Positions 50,838 to 60,061 of a DNA stretch of 64,000 nucleotides are shown one piece after another. The DNA comes from Palsa-1392 sp036490335 (GTDB taxonomy: Bacteria > Verrucomicrobiota > Verrucomicrobiia > Chthoniobacterales > UBA10450), in assembly GCA_036490335.1 (NCBI GenBank), contig DASXEB010000017.1, positions 186,001 through 250,000 of the forward strand. The letters run 5' to 3'. A model generated the notes under the pieces. It saw only the letters and a program-made list of their open reading frames with translations. It was not told the origin of the DNA and did not search any database. The position numbers were made by a program, and so were the translations under genes. Positions within the stretch are counted from its first letter, which is position 1. Each line of letters starts with the position of its first letter.

Positions 50838-51306
50838 CGCGCGCTCGCGCACAAGCGCGGGGCTGCTCATGTTTCGCCGCGCGTCGCGCGGGCTTGAAGC
50901 GCTCCTCGTGCATCCGGGCGGTCCTTTTTTCGCGCGCAAAGATGCCGGCGCCTGGACGATTCCAAAAGGCGAGGCGGCGCCCGACGAGGATTTGCTCGCG
51001 CGCGCGAAAATTGAATTTGCGGAAGAGCTTGGCTTCGCTTCGGCCGGCGATTTCTTTTCGTTAGGCGAAATCAAACAGAAAGGCGGCAAGACGGTTCACG
51101 CCTGGGCTTTTGAAGGGGATCTGCCGTTGAATTTTGTTTTGCGCTCGAACGAATTCGAAATCGAATGGCCGCCGCGTTCCGGAAAGCGATCGCGCTTTCC
51201 CGAAGTTGATCGCGCAGAATTTTTTCCGGAAGAAATTGCGCGGCAAAAAATCAATCCCGCGCAAATCGATTTTCTCGACCGACTGCGCGAGCAATTGCGC
51301 TTGTGA
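50830..51306 (+). CDS. Nudix hydrolase (diadenosine polyphosphatase/MutT-like)
   Basis: About 158 residues if translation starts at TTG 50830, overlapping the DUF427 stop; ATG 50869 would cut the first beta-strand. The Nudix box reads GEAAPDEDLLARAKIEFAEE plus LG, with IEFAEELGF in place of REUxEExGU (first R is I). WTIPKGE precedes it. Family members with this text hydrolyse nucleoside polyphosphates. Start uncertain. Confidence 0.75.
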   Translation: MSDARSRTSAGLLMFRRASRGLEALLVHPGGPFFARKDAGAWTIPKGEAAPDEDLLARAKIEFAEELGFASAGDFFSLGEIKQKGGKTVHAWAFEGDLPLNFVLRSNEFEIEWPPRSGKRSRFPEVDRAEFFPEEIARQKINPAQIDFLDRLREQLRL

Positions 51307-51336
51307 CTTCGGTTCGGGAAGCGTTTACTGCACCGC

Positions 51337-52194
51337 TTGAACGACGCGCTAACACGGAACAACACCGCCGCGGGATCTTCGCCTGATCATCGCTCGCGCC
51401 TTTTTCGCGTTTCGGAGAAGCCGGTCATCCGCGGCGATGCGCGCGAAGAAATCGGCGTGAAAAATTTTCCTGCTCTCCCCGAATTGCCCGATACCTACGG
51501 CGTCGATCTGCTCTACGTCATCGCGCGCGATCCGAACTCGCTCTTTCTTTACTGGGACCTCGACTGGGATCGCGTTTTTTCGGAGGCCGCGCTCAGTCCG
51601 CGCGAAATCCATCTGCGCGTTTTGCGCGAAGACGGCACGGAAGAAACGACCGTCGCGCTCGATCCGGAGGCGGGATATTTTTTTACCGACGTTGCCGCGC
51701 CCGATGCTCGCTACGTCTGCGAGCTCGGCTGCTTCGACGGCGCCGAATGGAAAAGTCTGGTTCGTTCCCCTGCGAACGCGACGCCGGCTGCGGCGGCCTC
51801 GCGTAATCGCGCGGCCGACTTCGCCACGCTGCCATTTCATCTCGCGTTTCAACGTCTGCTCGAAATTTTTCGTTCGACCGGAGTGCAGCGGAAAACGCTC
51901 GCGATCGCGATTTCCGAAATGCAAACCGAGGCGCGCGCACTGCAACAAACGATGACGCCCATGGAATGGACGAATCTTGTCGAAATGGCGATTTCGTCGG
52001 TCACGGCCGAGTCGGATTTTGCGGTCGCGAAAGTGCAAGCCGCAGAACTGGCATCGCTGCTCCCGGCAGCGGAGCTCGAGCAAAATGATCGCGCGACTTC
52101 GCCTGAAATAACGGAGCGCTGGGAGCGATTCGCGGAGCGTTTCACCGGCTCGAGCTCGGGCGGCGCAAGCAGCCGGCCTAACGAACTCGCCTAA
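51337..52194 (+). CDS. DUF4912 domain protein
   Basis: 285 residues from TTG (no better start). Residues about 45-140 match DUF4912: LPDTYGVDLLYVIARDPNSL followed by FLYWDLDWDRV, a beta-rich domain. The C-terminal half is helical with no recognised domain (FQRLLEIFRSTGVQRKTLAI). In other genomes DUF4912 genes often sit with alpha-glucan enzymes; here treZ is 6 kb away. Stop codon is inside a GCCTAACGA copy with another copy 10 bases before. Confidence 0.78.
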   Translation: MNDALTRNNTAAGSSPDHRSRLFRVSEKPVIRGDAREEIGVKNFPALPELPDTYGVDLLYVIARDPNSLFLYWDLDWDRVFSEAALSPREIHLRVLREDGTEETTVALDPEAGYFFTDVAAPDARYVCELGCFDGAEWKSLVRSPANATPAAAASRNRAADFATLPFHLAFQRLLEIFRSTGVQRKTLAIAISEMQTEARALQQTMTPMEWTNLVEMAISSVTAESDFAVAKVQAAELASLLPAAELEQNDRATSPEITERWERFAERFTGSSSGGASSRPNELA

Positions 52195-52218
52195 CGAATC
52201 GTCAGGCGCCGCCGAGAT

Positions 52219-52515
52219 ATGCGCGCTTCACTTTTCGTTTGCGCGCAACGCGTCCGACCGGTCCTGCAGGATTATTTTTCCGGTCTCGACTGGGCGAGAT
52301 TGGTGGAAATCGCTGCTGCCTTGGTTAATGAAGAGGCTGCCTTTAGCTTAGCCGGAGTAGACTCAGCCGACTTTGCCGCATTCCTCCTGGCGGAACCCTC
52401 CACCCGAAGCGAAGCACACACCTTCAGTGGCAGCCTTGGAACAATGGCGGCAAATCGGCGAAAGCTTCGCCAGTTCGAGCTGGGGCGCGGCGAGCGGCAA
52501 CGGCTTCGGCGGTAG
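52219..52515 (+). CDS. Doubtful small hypothetical protein
   Basis: 98 residues, starts 24 bases after the DUF4912 gene and ends 9 bases before the end of the convergent permease gene. LDWARLVEIAAALVNEEAAF and VDSADFAAFLLAEPSTRS look like plausible helical protein; the C-terminus is basic. Codon use is closer to AT-richer genes. No family recognised. The 330-base gap between its neighbours holds nothing else apart from a degenerate word copy. Confidence 0.35.
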   Translation: MRASLFVCAQRVRPVLQDYFSGLDWARLVEIAAALVNEEAAFSLAGVDSADFAAFLLAEPSTRSEAHTFSGSLGTMAANRRKLRQFELGRGERQRLRR

Positions 52516-52524
52516 TAGCCCGTC

Positions 52525-54087
52525 CTAGTCAACAGCACCCATCACGGGCGGCCCGGCCGCATCGATCCCGCGCTGGACCTTACTGTGGTGTCGGCCATAG
52601 GTGAAATAAATCACCATGCCGATGACAAGCCAGATGATGAGTCGGATCCAAGTGTCCGAAGGCAACGCCGCCATCAGTAACACTGCTATAATAATGGCCA
52701 TGATAGGAGTGAACGGCATCCAGGGTGTGCGGAAAGGCCTTTCCAGGTCCGGGCGGCGTTTGCGCAGAATCATGACTCCGATACTTACAATGACAAACGC
52801 GAGCAAGGTCCCAATGCTAACTAACTGTCCCAGGATGCCGATAGGAATGACCGCGGTAAAGAAGCCAACGAAAAGGCCCATGATGATCGTACTTTTCCAC
52901 GGCGTCCGAAAGCGTGGATGAATCTCACCCGCCCATTTCCAGAGCAAGCCATCATGCGCCATGGAATAGAAAACGCGTGTCTGCCCGAGCATCATGACCA
53001 ACATCACTGTGCTCAAGCCGGCGATTGCGCCCGCATTCACCAAGATAGAACCCCACTGAATCCCGATTTGCTGTAGAGCTAGTGAGACCGGGGCGGCAAC
53101 ATCGAGCGACGGATAATGCACCACGCCCGTGAGCAAGCCGGCGACGATGATGTAAAGCACCGTACAAACGCCTAACGAACCCATGATACCGAAAGGCATG
53201 TCCTTCTGCGGATTTCGAGCTTCCTGCGCCGCGGTCGAGACTGCGTCAAAGCCGATATAGGCAAAGAAAACAACCGACGCAGCGCGCGCGATGCCCGACC
53301 AACCGTAGCTGCCAAAGCTACCCAGATTCGGCGGAACGAACGGCGTCCAGTTAGCTACTGCTTGCGCTCGATGAGTTAGCACCCACCGGCCTGCGATTCC
53401 GATGAAGATCAGCACCGCGGCCAGCTTCACAAACACAATCGCGGTATTGAAGTTAGCCGATTCCTTGATCCCGACGACTAGGATAACTGTCACAAGCATG
53501 ATGCCGAGAAAAGACACGATGTTAAACAAGCCAGTCACATGTGGCAGGGCGGCGAGCGCGGTAGCAGTTGTCGGTAAGTCTGGCGCGCCGGCTTGCTGCC
53601 AGATGTTATGAAAGAAGTAGAGATCGGTTCCAGGCGTGGCCGTTAATCGAGGCGGAAGGTTAATGCCAAAACTTTGCAAAAAGAAAACTATCGTTCCAGC
53701 CCAACCTGACGCGACCGTCGCCGCACCAAAGGCATATTCGAGGATAAGGTCCCAGCCGATAATCCAGGCGAAAAGTTCGCCTAAGGTCGCATAACCATAA
53801 GTGTAGGCCGAGCCGGCAATAGGAATAAGTGAGGCAAACTCCGCATAACAAAGCCCGGCGAAGAAACAACCCAGGCCCGCGAGCATATAGGAAAGAACAA
53901 TTGCCGGCCCGGCATATTGCGCCGCCGCGTTTCCAGTTAGGACAAAGATCCCTGCGCCAATAATCGCACCGATACCGAGAGTCACCAGATTCACCGGACC
54001 GAGGGCGCGTTTTAAGGTGTGCTCGCCCGTTTCCTGCGCTTCCGTCATTAGTACCTTGAGCGGCTTGGTCGCGAAGAGTTTGTTCAT
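52525..54087 (-). CDS. APC-superfamily amino acid permease (cationic amino acid transporter type)
   Basis: 520 residues with about 12 hydrophobic helices. LGPVNLVTLGIGAIIGAGIF and SYMLAGLGCFFAGLCYAEFA, and the middle VVFFAYIGFDAVSTAAQEAR, are typical of the CAT/YfnA branch of APC permeases. Transports amino acids across the inner membrane, probably by proton symport. A second APC permease follows upstream on the same strand after 21 bases. GC content in parts of this gene is lower than in its neighbours. Confidence 0.9.
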   Translation of the reverse strand: MNKLFATKPLKVLMTEAQETGEHTLKRALGPVNLVTLGIGAIIGAGIFVLTGNAAAQYAGPAIVLSYMLAGLGCFFAGLCYAEFASLIPIAGSAYTYGYATLGELFAWIIGWDLILEYAFGAATVASGWAGTIVFFLQSFGINLPPRLTATPGTDLYFFHNIWQQAGAPDLPTTATALAALPHVTGLFNIVSFLGIMLVTVILVVGIKESANFNTAIVFVKLAAVLIFIGIAGRWVLTHRAQAVANWTPFVPPNLGSFGSYGWSGIARAASVVFFAYIGFDAVSTAAQEARNPQKDMPFGIMGSLGVCTVLYIIVAGLLTGVVHYPSLDVAAPVSLALQQIGIQWGSILVNAGAIAGLSTVMLVMMLGQTRVFYSMAHDGLLWKWAGEIHPRFRTPWKSTIIMGLFVGFFTAVIPIGILGQLVSIGTLLAFVIVSIGVMILRKRRPDLERPFRTPWMPFTPIMAIIIAVLLMAALPSDTWIRLIIWLVIGMVIYFTYGRHHSKVQRGIDAAGPPVMGAVD

Positions 54088-54108
54088 GCTGATTCTAGCT
54101 GAGGTTAC

Positions 54109-55650
54109 CTAACGAGTATAAGTAGCGCTCGATCTTTTCCAGAGAAAATAAACCGGCACACCGGCGAGCACGATAAGCAGACCTGGCCACGATGTCTGTG
54201 TCCGGTAAACCGCCAGCACGAGTAGGATCACGGTCGCGACGATAAGATAGAGCGCCGGCAAAATCGGATAACCAAAGGCGCGATAAGGTCGCTCGGCATT
54301 CGGTTGCGTCCGGCGCAGAACGAAGACGCCAAAGATCGTCAGCACATAAAAGATCAGCACCGCAAAGACGACGTAATCCAGCAACATTCCGTAAAGGTTC
54401 CCATACTGCTCGATGCCAGCCGCATTCACGATCGGCGCGTTCGTGATCGGATCGCGCAAGCGCGTGCGCGGCAGAACTAACAACACTGTCCAGAGCCCTT
54501 GCAAAACCAGCGCCACCGCCGGCACGTGTTTCTTGTTCAGCTTGCCGGTCGATCGGAAGAACAAGCCGTCGTTCGCCATCGCGTAATAGACGCGCGCGCC
54601 GGCCAAAATAAGTCCGTTGCTGCATCCAAAAGTGGATACCATAATCGCCACGGCCATGATAGCCGCGCCGGCTCCTCCGAACATCACTGCCATGGCCGCC
54701 GTCCCGACGCGATCGTCGGGCGCATGTTGAATTTGGCCTAACGGGAGAAGGAACAGGTATGCGACATTCGCGAGCAGATAGAGCGTAATGACAAGGCCGG
54801 TCCCACAAGCCAGCGAGAGCGGCAAATTGCGCCGCGGATTTTTCACCTCAGCCGCAGTGAAGGTGACGTTATTCCAGGCGTCCGCCGAAAAGAGCGAGCC
54901 GACCTGCGCGACACAAATCGCGATCAACATCCCGATCACGCCGCCTTTCGCCGAGACCATCCCGATAAAACCAAGATCGGATTTGATCGGCGTGACCACG
55001 CCCGGCGTCCAGGCATGGGCGAAATTCGCGCTCAGCGCCGCGGCGTTGCGGCCGACGAAAATTCCGAGGACGATCAAGGCGAGGAGCGACAAGGTTTTCG
55101 CCGAAGTGAAAACATTTTGAATCCATTTGCCTAACGAAAGACCGCGCGTGTTCACAAAAGTGAGCAGGACGATGATGAGAATCGCGACGACCTGCTGCGT
55201 GGAAAGACTGACGGCATAATTGCGCGAAAGAATGATCGGCGGTACGACCCAGTTCGTGGGCGAAATACTGGGCGCGAGCACGCCGAGAAAGCGCGCAAAA
55301 GCCACCGCGACCGCCGCGATCGTTCCGGTTTGGATGACCAGAAAAAGCGTCCAGCCGTAAAGAAAACCCCAGAGCGGGCTGTAAGCTTCGCGCAGGAAAA
55401 CGTATTGCCCGCCGGCCCGCGGCATCATCGCCGCCAGCTCTCCATAAGTGAGCGCCGCGATCATCGTGAGCAGGCCCGTCACGCCCCAAACCACGAGCAG
55501 CCAACCGGCCGAGCCGACCTGCCGCGCGATATCGGCTGAGACGATGAAAATTCCTGAGCCGATCATCGAGCCGGCCACGAGCATGGTCGAGTCGAGCAAC
55601 CCGAGTCCGCGAACGAACTTATTCTCGTTAGGCGGTGATGATTCAGGCAT
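54109..55650 (-). CDS. APC-superfamily amino acid permease
   Basis: 513 residues from MPESSPPNENKFVRGLGLLD at 55650; the upstream open frame is rejected because the family start begins here. TMLVAGSMIGSGIFIVSADI and YGELAAMMPRAGGQYVFLRE are the conserved APC motifs of helices 1 and 3. Similar to LAT/serine-threonine exchanger-like bacterial proteins. Co-directional with the other permease and possibly co-transcribed. Two word copies occur near its start and one near 55128. Confidence 0.88.
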   Translation of the reverse strand: MPESSPPNENKFVRGLGLLDSTMLVAGSMIGSGIFIVSADIARQVGSAGWLLVVWGVTGLLTMIAALTYGELAAMMPRAGGQYVFLREAYSPLWGFLYGWTLFLVIQTGTIAAVAVAFARFLGVLAPSISPTNWVVPPIILSRNYAVSLSTQQVVAILIIVLLTFVNTRGLSLGKWIQNVFTSAKTLSLLALIVLGIFVGRNAAALSANFAHAWTPGVVTPIKSDLGFIGMVSAKGGVIGMLIAICVAQVGSLFSADAWNNVTFTAAEVKNPRRNLPLSLACGTGLVITLYLLANVAYLFLLPLGQIQHAPDDRVGTAAMAVMFGGAGAAIMAVAIMVSTFGCSNGLILAGARVYYAMANDGLFFRSTGKLNKKHVPAVALVLQGLWTVLLVLPRTRLRDPITNAPIVNAAGIEQYGNLYGMLLDYVVFAVLIFYVLTIFGVFVLRRTQPNAERPYRAFGYPILPALYLIVATVILLVLAVYRTQTSWPGLLIVLAGVPVYFLWKRSSATYTR

Positions 55651-55799
55651 GGTGCTGCGAAGAGAGATGCGCTGGCCTAACGAATCGAAAGACGGCAGCG
55701 GAAAGAATGCTCGGCCCCATAAAGACCCGCTCCGAATAGCGGTTGCGGCAGATTGAAGCAAGCGTTTTCGGCCCGGCGGCACCCGTGCTATCCTCGCGC

Positions 55800-56762
55800 G
55801 TGAAAACCTCCGGCGCCCGCTGCCGCTGGCCGCGGCTCTTGTTCCCGGCGCTGGCCAGCTTACTTCTCGCTGCTCCGGTTCCCGGCGCCACTCCCGAGAA
55901 TCCGCAATTCCAAACCCTGCAGCTCGAGCGTTCCGCGCAGAATCACCTTCTCGTTAGGGCACGAATCAACGGCAAGCCGGCCATCCTCGGCGTCGATACC
56001 GGCGCGCCTGTGAGCGCGATTGCGCTGAAGCGGAAAAAACATTTCGAGCTCGCCGCGTTGCCCGGTTCTTCCGATTTGCCGCCGCGGTTGCGGATCAATG
56101 GCGGATTCAGTCGGGTGGTGATTGCGCATCGGTTGCAGTTTGGCGCGCTCACTTTGCTCGATGAGCCGATGGTCGCGATCGACCTGAGCGGGCCGGCGCG
56201 CGCGGCGCGTGAGTATGAGGAGGAAAAACTCGACGGTATTCTCGGGGCGGACATTCTTTTTCCGACCGAGTCGGTGCTCGATTGTCACGCGCAGTTGCTG
56301 ACGATGAAATTGGATCCCGATCTGCCAGGGACGGTGCCGGGGATTAATCATCGCGGCTGGCGCGGGGTGCCGATCCGGGTGACGAAGGGATGGAATTTGT
56401 TTGTCGACGGCTCGCTCAACGGGCACGCGGCGCAACTGATGCTCGACACCGGCGCGTTCACGACCCTGATTCATCGCGCGTTCGTTAGGCAGATGCGTCT
56501 GCCGTTGCGCGACACGCCTTATATTTCGGGCGCGGTCAATCTCGATGAGCGCGGGTTGCAGCTGGCCACGATCAACCGGTTCGCGGTCGGCTCGTATCTG
56601 GTGAAAAAAAAGGAGGTCGGGGTGATGAATCTTGGCGGTTTGATTCGCGACGAGTTGCTGCATGGCTCGCCGCCGGTCGTGGGATTGTTAGGCTCGGAAT
56701 TTTTGCGACGCAATCACGGGATCATCGATTTCGGGACGCGGATGCTTTATTTGAAAATGTGA
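55800..56762 (+). CDS. Secreted protein with two retropepsin-like aspartyl protease domains
   Basis: 320 residues from GTG 55800 (TTG 55743 also in frame). N-terminal basic then hydrophobic LLFPALASLLLAAPVPGA signal peptide. Two D-T-G sites are seen: LGVDTGAPVSAIAL (domain 1) and LMLDTGAFTTLIHR (domain 2), with a DGILGADIL and a VGLLGSEFLRRNHGIIDFG segment as the hydrophobic-hydrophobic-G flap partners. This resembles the clan AA aspartyl proteases of bacteria. Both aspartates are present, so an intramolecular pair is possible. Confidence 0.78.
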   Translation: MKTSGARCRWPRLLFPALASLLLAAPVPGATPENPQFQTLQLERSAQNHLLVRARINGKPAILGVDTGAPVSAIALKRKKHFELAALPGSSDLPPRLRINGGFSRVVIAHRLQFGALTLLDEPMVAIDLSGPARAAREYEEEKLDGILGADILFPTESVLDCHAQLLTMKLDPDLPGTVPGINHRGWRGVPIRVTKGWNLFVDGSLNGHAAQLMLDTGAFTTLIHRAFVRQMRLPLRDTPYISGAVNLDERGLQLATINRFAVGSYLVKKKEVGVMNLGGLIRDELLHGSPPVVGLLGSEFLRRNHGIIDFGTRMLYLKM

Positions 56763-56809
56763 TGTGAGGCGGAGGCGGCGCGATTTCCGTTCTCGTTAGG
56801 CAAAAAAAA

Positions 56810-56843
56810 GAGCCCGCGCATTTCTGCGCGGGCTCGACTTTTT
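56810..56843. terminator. Strong bidirectional rho-independent terminator
   Basis: GAGCCCGCGCA (56810-56820), loop TTTC, and TGCGCGGGCTC (56825-56835) form a perfect 11-bp GC-rich stem. An A-tract (56802-56809) lies on the left and a T-run on the right (56839-56844). It separates the convergent retropepsin-like gene and the secreted hypothetical gene. Confidence 0.9.
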
Positions 56844-56874
56844 TCCTAGGTTCTAACCGACTGTTGTCAGTCGA

Positions 56875-57540
56875 CTATTGAACCGAGAAGGCGCCCGGGT
56901 TTCCGGTCGGCGCGACGGAATAAGGAGGCGGCGGGTTCGTGAAGCTGTAACCCTGGTCGCCATCATACGTACCCCACCAGACACCGGTGAAGTCGCCCGA
57001 GGCCGAGGCAGACTCGCAAGCCACCCAATAACGGGTGCCCGCGGTGAGCGACGGACCTTTGTTCTTCTTGAACTTCAACACCGCCGTACCGCAAGGAGCG
57101 GACGGAGCTTTCACTTTGCCGGTGGCAAGCGCTTTGCCCGTCGGGCCGCAACTGTCGGCATAGAGTGAGATCACGAACGTGTCCGAGGTGCCGACGCAGA
57201 TGTTGGCGTCTTCTGTCACCGCAACCGTGATCGCCAAGGCTTTGCCGCTCTTGGCCGCGGTAAAGGACCAGGCGATATTCTGAGCCGCTCCCGAGCCGAA
57301 GCAGTTGCCCGGATCGAAGATGAAGAATCCATCACCATCGTCGTACGTACAGCCGTCGCCGCAAGTGTTGGTTGCGTCGAAGTTGTTGTAGAAGAAGCTG
57401 CCGGCATTGCCGACCGAACCATCGATGCGATATGGCACCGTGGTTCCGCGATAGGCCGGAGCTTTCATTGGAGCCGCGAACGCTGTTCCGCACAGCAGTG
57501 TCGCGAGGACCGTGAGGCTAACTTGTATAGTTTGTTTCAT
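56875..57540 (-). CDS. Secreted hypothetical protein with cysteine-rich beta domain
   Basis: 221 residues. Signal peptide MKQTIQVSLTVLATLLCGTA, cleaved near AFA. The mature protein has paired cysteines (TNTCGDGCTYDDGDG, NCFGSG, ADSCGP, APCGTAV) and many aromatic and glycine residues, suggesting a disulfide-stabilised extracellular beta-sandwich. The GDGCTYDDGDG stretch could bind calcium. No family recognised. Confidence 0.7.
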   Translation of the reverse strand: MKQTIQVSLTVLATLLCGTAFAAPMKAPAYRGTTVPYRIDGSVGNAGSFFYNNFDATNTCGDGCTYDDGDGFFIFDPGNCFGSGAAQNIAWSFTAAKSGKALAITVAVTEDANICVGTSDTFVISLYADSCGPTGKALATGKVKAPSAPCGTAVLKFKKNKGPSLTAGTRYWVACESASASGDFTGVWWGTYDGDQGYSFTNPPPPYSVAPTGNPGAFSVQ

Positions 57541-57702
57541 GAACGAAGATTTGGCCAGCTTTGGGTGCTCCTGTCAATTCTTTTCTCTTCCCCCTCTTTT
57601 TGCTGGCTGGAGACATCCTTCCGGCTTGACAAGCGCCGCCTGAAACGTCAGGGCGGGAAAAAACGGGTGCGGTCGGCTCGCATCCGTGCCACTGGTGCGA
57701 AG

Positions 57703-58401
57703 ATGAAACTGACTTTAATCTGCTGCTGCCTGCTTGGCGGCGCGCTTTGCCTAACGAACGCGCGCGCCCAGACTGCGACGCCACAGACATCGCCGAAATC
57801 GGAGGAGAATAACAATATGGATGCAAACAACACCGAAGTGGCCGTGCTCAAAACCAGCGACGGCGAAATGGTGGTCAAATTTTGGCCCGACGTCGCTCCG
57901 AAAACGGTCGAGAATTTCAAAAAACTGGCGCGCCAGGGCTTTTACGACGGGACCGCATTCCATCGCATCATCAAAGGCTTCATGATCCAGGGTGGCGATC
58001 CGAACACCAAGGACCTGACGAATGAAGATCGCTATGGCACCGGCGGACCCGGCTACAGCATTCCGGCGGAATTCAACGACCGTCCGCACGTCCGCGGAGT
58101 CATCTCGATGGCGCGCTCGTCGGATCCGAATTCTGCCGGCAGCCAGTTTTTCATCTGCCTCGGCACCGCCAGCTCTCTGAACCATCAATACACAGCCTTC
58201 GGCGAACTCATCAAAGGCCTCGATGTGCTCGACAAAATCGGCAACACTCCGGTCGCGCCGAGTTCGATGGGCGAAATGAGCAAGCCGACCACCCGCGTCG
58301 CGCTCGAGAGCGTGAAAATCGTCCCGGCCGACTCGATCAAGAGCGACGCCAGTAGTCCCACGGCCACGCCGTCGGCTTCGCCGTCACCCTCGACCAAGTA
58401 A
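57703..58401 (+). CDS. Periplasmic cyclophilin-type peptidyl-prolyl isomerase
   Basis: 232 residues from MKLTLICCCLLGG at 57703, which starts a signal or lipoprotein-like peptide (cleavage near ARAQ). Cyclophilin core: KFWPDVAPKTVENFKKLARQ, GTAFHRIIKGFMIQGGDPNT, ISMARSSDPNSAGSQFFIC, with catalytic R in FHRII and the Q-F-F-I motif. The C-terminal tail is S/T/P-rich. Accelerates proline isomerisation in periplasmic folding. Two bases separate it from the amidase gene. Confidence 0.92.
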   Translation: MKLTLICCCLLGGALCLTNARAQTATPQTSPKSEENNNMDANNTEVAVLKTSDGEMVVKFWPDVAPKTVENFKKLARQGFYDGTAFHRIIKGFMIQGGDPNTKDLTNEDRYGTGGPGYSIPAEFNDRPHVRGVISMARSSDPNSAGSQFFICLGTASSLNHQYTAFGELIKGLDVLDKIGNTPVAPSSMGEMSKPTTRVALESVKIVPADSIKSDASSPTATPSASPSPSTK

Positions 58402-58403
58402 GA

Positions 58404-59303
58404 ATGCCTGACGACAGTTCGCGCGTCGCGCTTGTGCAGATGCGTTGCGGCGCGGAGCCGGCGGAAAATCTGGCCAAGGCCGTTGCGCGCGTGCGCGAAG
58501 CGGCCGGCGACGGCGCCCAAATCATCTGCCTGCCGGAACTTTTCCGCTCGCAATATTTTTGCCAGACGGAAAATCACGACAACTTCGCGCTCGCCGAGCC
58601 GATTCCCGGGCCCTCCACGGAGTCGTTAGGCGCGGTCGCGCGCGAGACCGGCGCGATCATCATCGCTTCGCTCTTCGAGAAGCGCGCCGCCGGCCTTTAT
58701 CACAACACCGCCGCGATCATCGGCCCGGACGGCGCATTGTTAGGCAAGTATCGCAAGATGCATATCCCCGACGATCCGGCCTATTACGAGAAATTTTATT
58801 TCACTCCCGGCGACCTCGGCTTTCGCGCTTGGACGACGCCGCATGGCAAGATCGGTGTCTGCGTTTGCTGGGATCAATGGTATCCCGAAGCCGCGCGCCT
58901 AACGACGCTGCACGGCGCGGAGATTCTTTTTTATCCGACCGCGATCGGCTGGCATCCGTCGGAGAAAGCGAAATACGGCTACGCCCAGCATTCCGCTTGG
59001 GAAACGATGCAGCGCAGCCACGCGATCGCGAACGGCTGCTTCGTCGCCGCGGTCAATCGCGTTGGTCACGAAGCGCCTGCGGGCGGCGACGGGATCGAAT
59101 TTTGGGGGCAAAGTTTCATCGTCGCGCCGAGCGGCGAAATCCTCGCGAAGGCGAGCGTCGACCGCGAAGAAACCGTCTTCGCGGACGTCGAATGGAAACG
59201 GGTGAACGAGTATCGCACCCACTGGCCGTTTCTGCGCGACCGTCGCATCGACGCCTACGCCGGGCTCGAACAACGGCTGCTCGACGAATCGCCTAACGAA
59301 TAA
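58404..59303 (+). CDS. aguB: N-carbamoylputrescine amidase (nitrilase family)
   Basis: 299 residues. Catalytic triad E-K-C: glutamate in ICLPELFRSQYF, lysine in LLGKYRKMHIPDDPAYYEKF, cysteine in VCVCWDQWYPEAARL. The surrounding FTPGDLGFRAWTT and IGWHPSEKAKYGYAQHSAWE are specific to N-carbamoylputrescine amidase, which completes the agmatine route to putrescine. The agmatine deiminase partner is not in the window. Four word copies or near copies occur in the gene. Confidence 0.92.
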   Translation: MPDDSSRVALVQMRCGAEPAENLAKAVARVREAAGDGAQIICLPELFRSQYFCQTENHDNFALAEPIPGPSTESLGAVARETGAIIIASLFEKRAAGLYHNTAAIIGPDGALLGKYRKMHIPDDPAYYEKFYFTPGDLGFRAWTTPHGKIGVCVCWDQWYPEAARLTTLHGAEILFYPTAIGWHPSEKAKYGYAQHSAWETMQRSHAIANGCFVAAVNRVGHEAPAGGDGIEFWGQSFIVAPSGEILAKASVDREETVFADVEWKRVNEYRTHWPFLRDRRIDAYAGLEQRLLDESPNE

Positions 59304-59338
59304 AGCAGCTCGGCAGCCGACGGAATCGTTACGTCGCG

Positions 59339-60061
59339 TCAGTAACGCAAACGATATTCCGCGAAACATTCGTCGCCGATGGTGCGCATCGAGACTAACG
59401 AACAACGGACGCTCTTCGGGAGAAAATCGCCGCTGCGTCCGGTTAACGTCGGCGCGTCGCTGCCGCCGAAAATGTAAGGCGCGATCGTCAGGTTCAGCCG
59501 ATCGACCAGTTTCAACTCGAGCAAACTTCGGAACAGCTCCGCGCCGCCTTCACACGCGACCCGCCGCACGCCATATTCGCTCCGCAACTGTTCCAGCATT
59601 CGCTCCAGATCGACCGCGCGCGTCTCGCTCAGCCGCAGCGTCGCCTTTTTGCGGAGCGCGAGCTGAAATTTTCGCGGCATGCGCGTGGTCGAGAAAATGA
59701 TGATGCGCGAAAAATCCGTTTTGAAAATATTCAGCGCCGGATCGATCCGGCCCTCGTTCGAGACGATCACGCGCAGCGGATACGGCGCCTGTCCGCGCGC
59801 CTCGCGGGCCGCGCGCATTTTCGGATCGGGGAGGCCGAGGCGCACGTTGTCTTTCGTCAGCGTGCTCCGGCCGATGAGGACGGCGTCGCCTAACGAGCGC
59901 TGTTGCAAAAGGTGAAGCTTGTCTGCGCGCGAAGTGAAATCGACCGGAGTAAAGGCGCGCGTCGTGATTTTGCCGTCCACTGTCATGGCAAAAGTGGCGA
60001 CGACGAGCGGACGCCGTCCTTTACTCGTTAGGCGTGACTTACTCGCTTTCGGTGATCTCAT
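59339..60061 (-). CDS. RibD C-terminal (dihydrofolate reductase-like) domain protein
   Basis: 240 residues without the deaminase half of full RibD. RPLVVATFAMTVDGKITTRA, LLQQRSLGDAVLIGRSTLTK, and CEGGAELFRSLLELKLVDRL match the pyrimidine reductase fold; the closing GGSDAPTLTG is also typical. It may reduce a pyrimidine or pterin-like substrate with NADPH. Last gene of a four-gene minus-strand operon, overlapping the flippase gene by 23 bases. Confidence 0.85.
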   Translation of the reverse strand: MRSPKASKSRLTSKGRRPLVVATFAMTVDGKITTRAFTPVDFTSRADKLHLLQQRSLGDAVLIGRSTLTKDNVRLGLPDPKMRAAREARGQAPYPLRVIVSNEGRIDPALNIFKTDFSRIIIFSTTRMPRKFQLALRKKATLRLSETRAVDLERMLEQLRSEYGVRRVACEGGAELFRSLLELKLVDRLNLTIAPYIFGGSDAPTLTGRSGDFLPKSVRCSLVSMRTIGDECFAEYRLRY

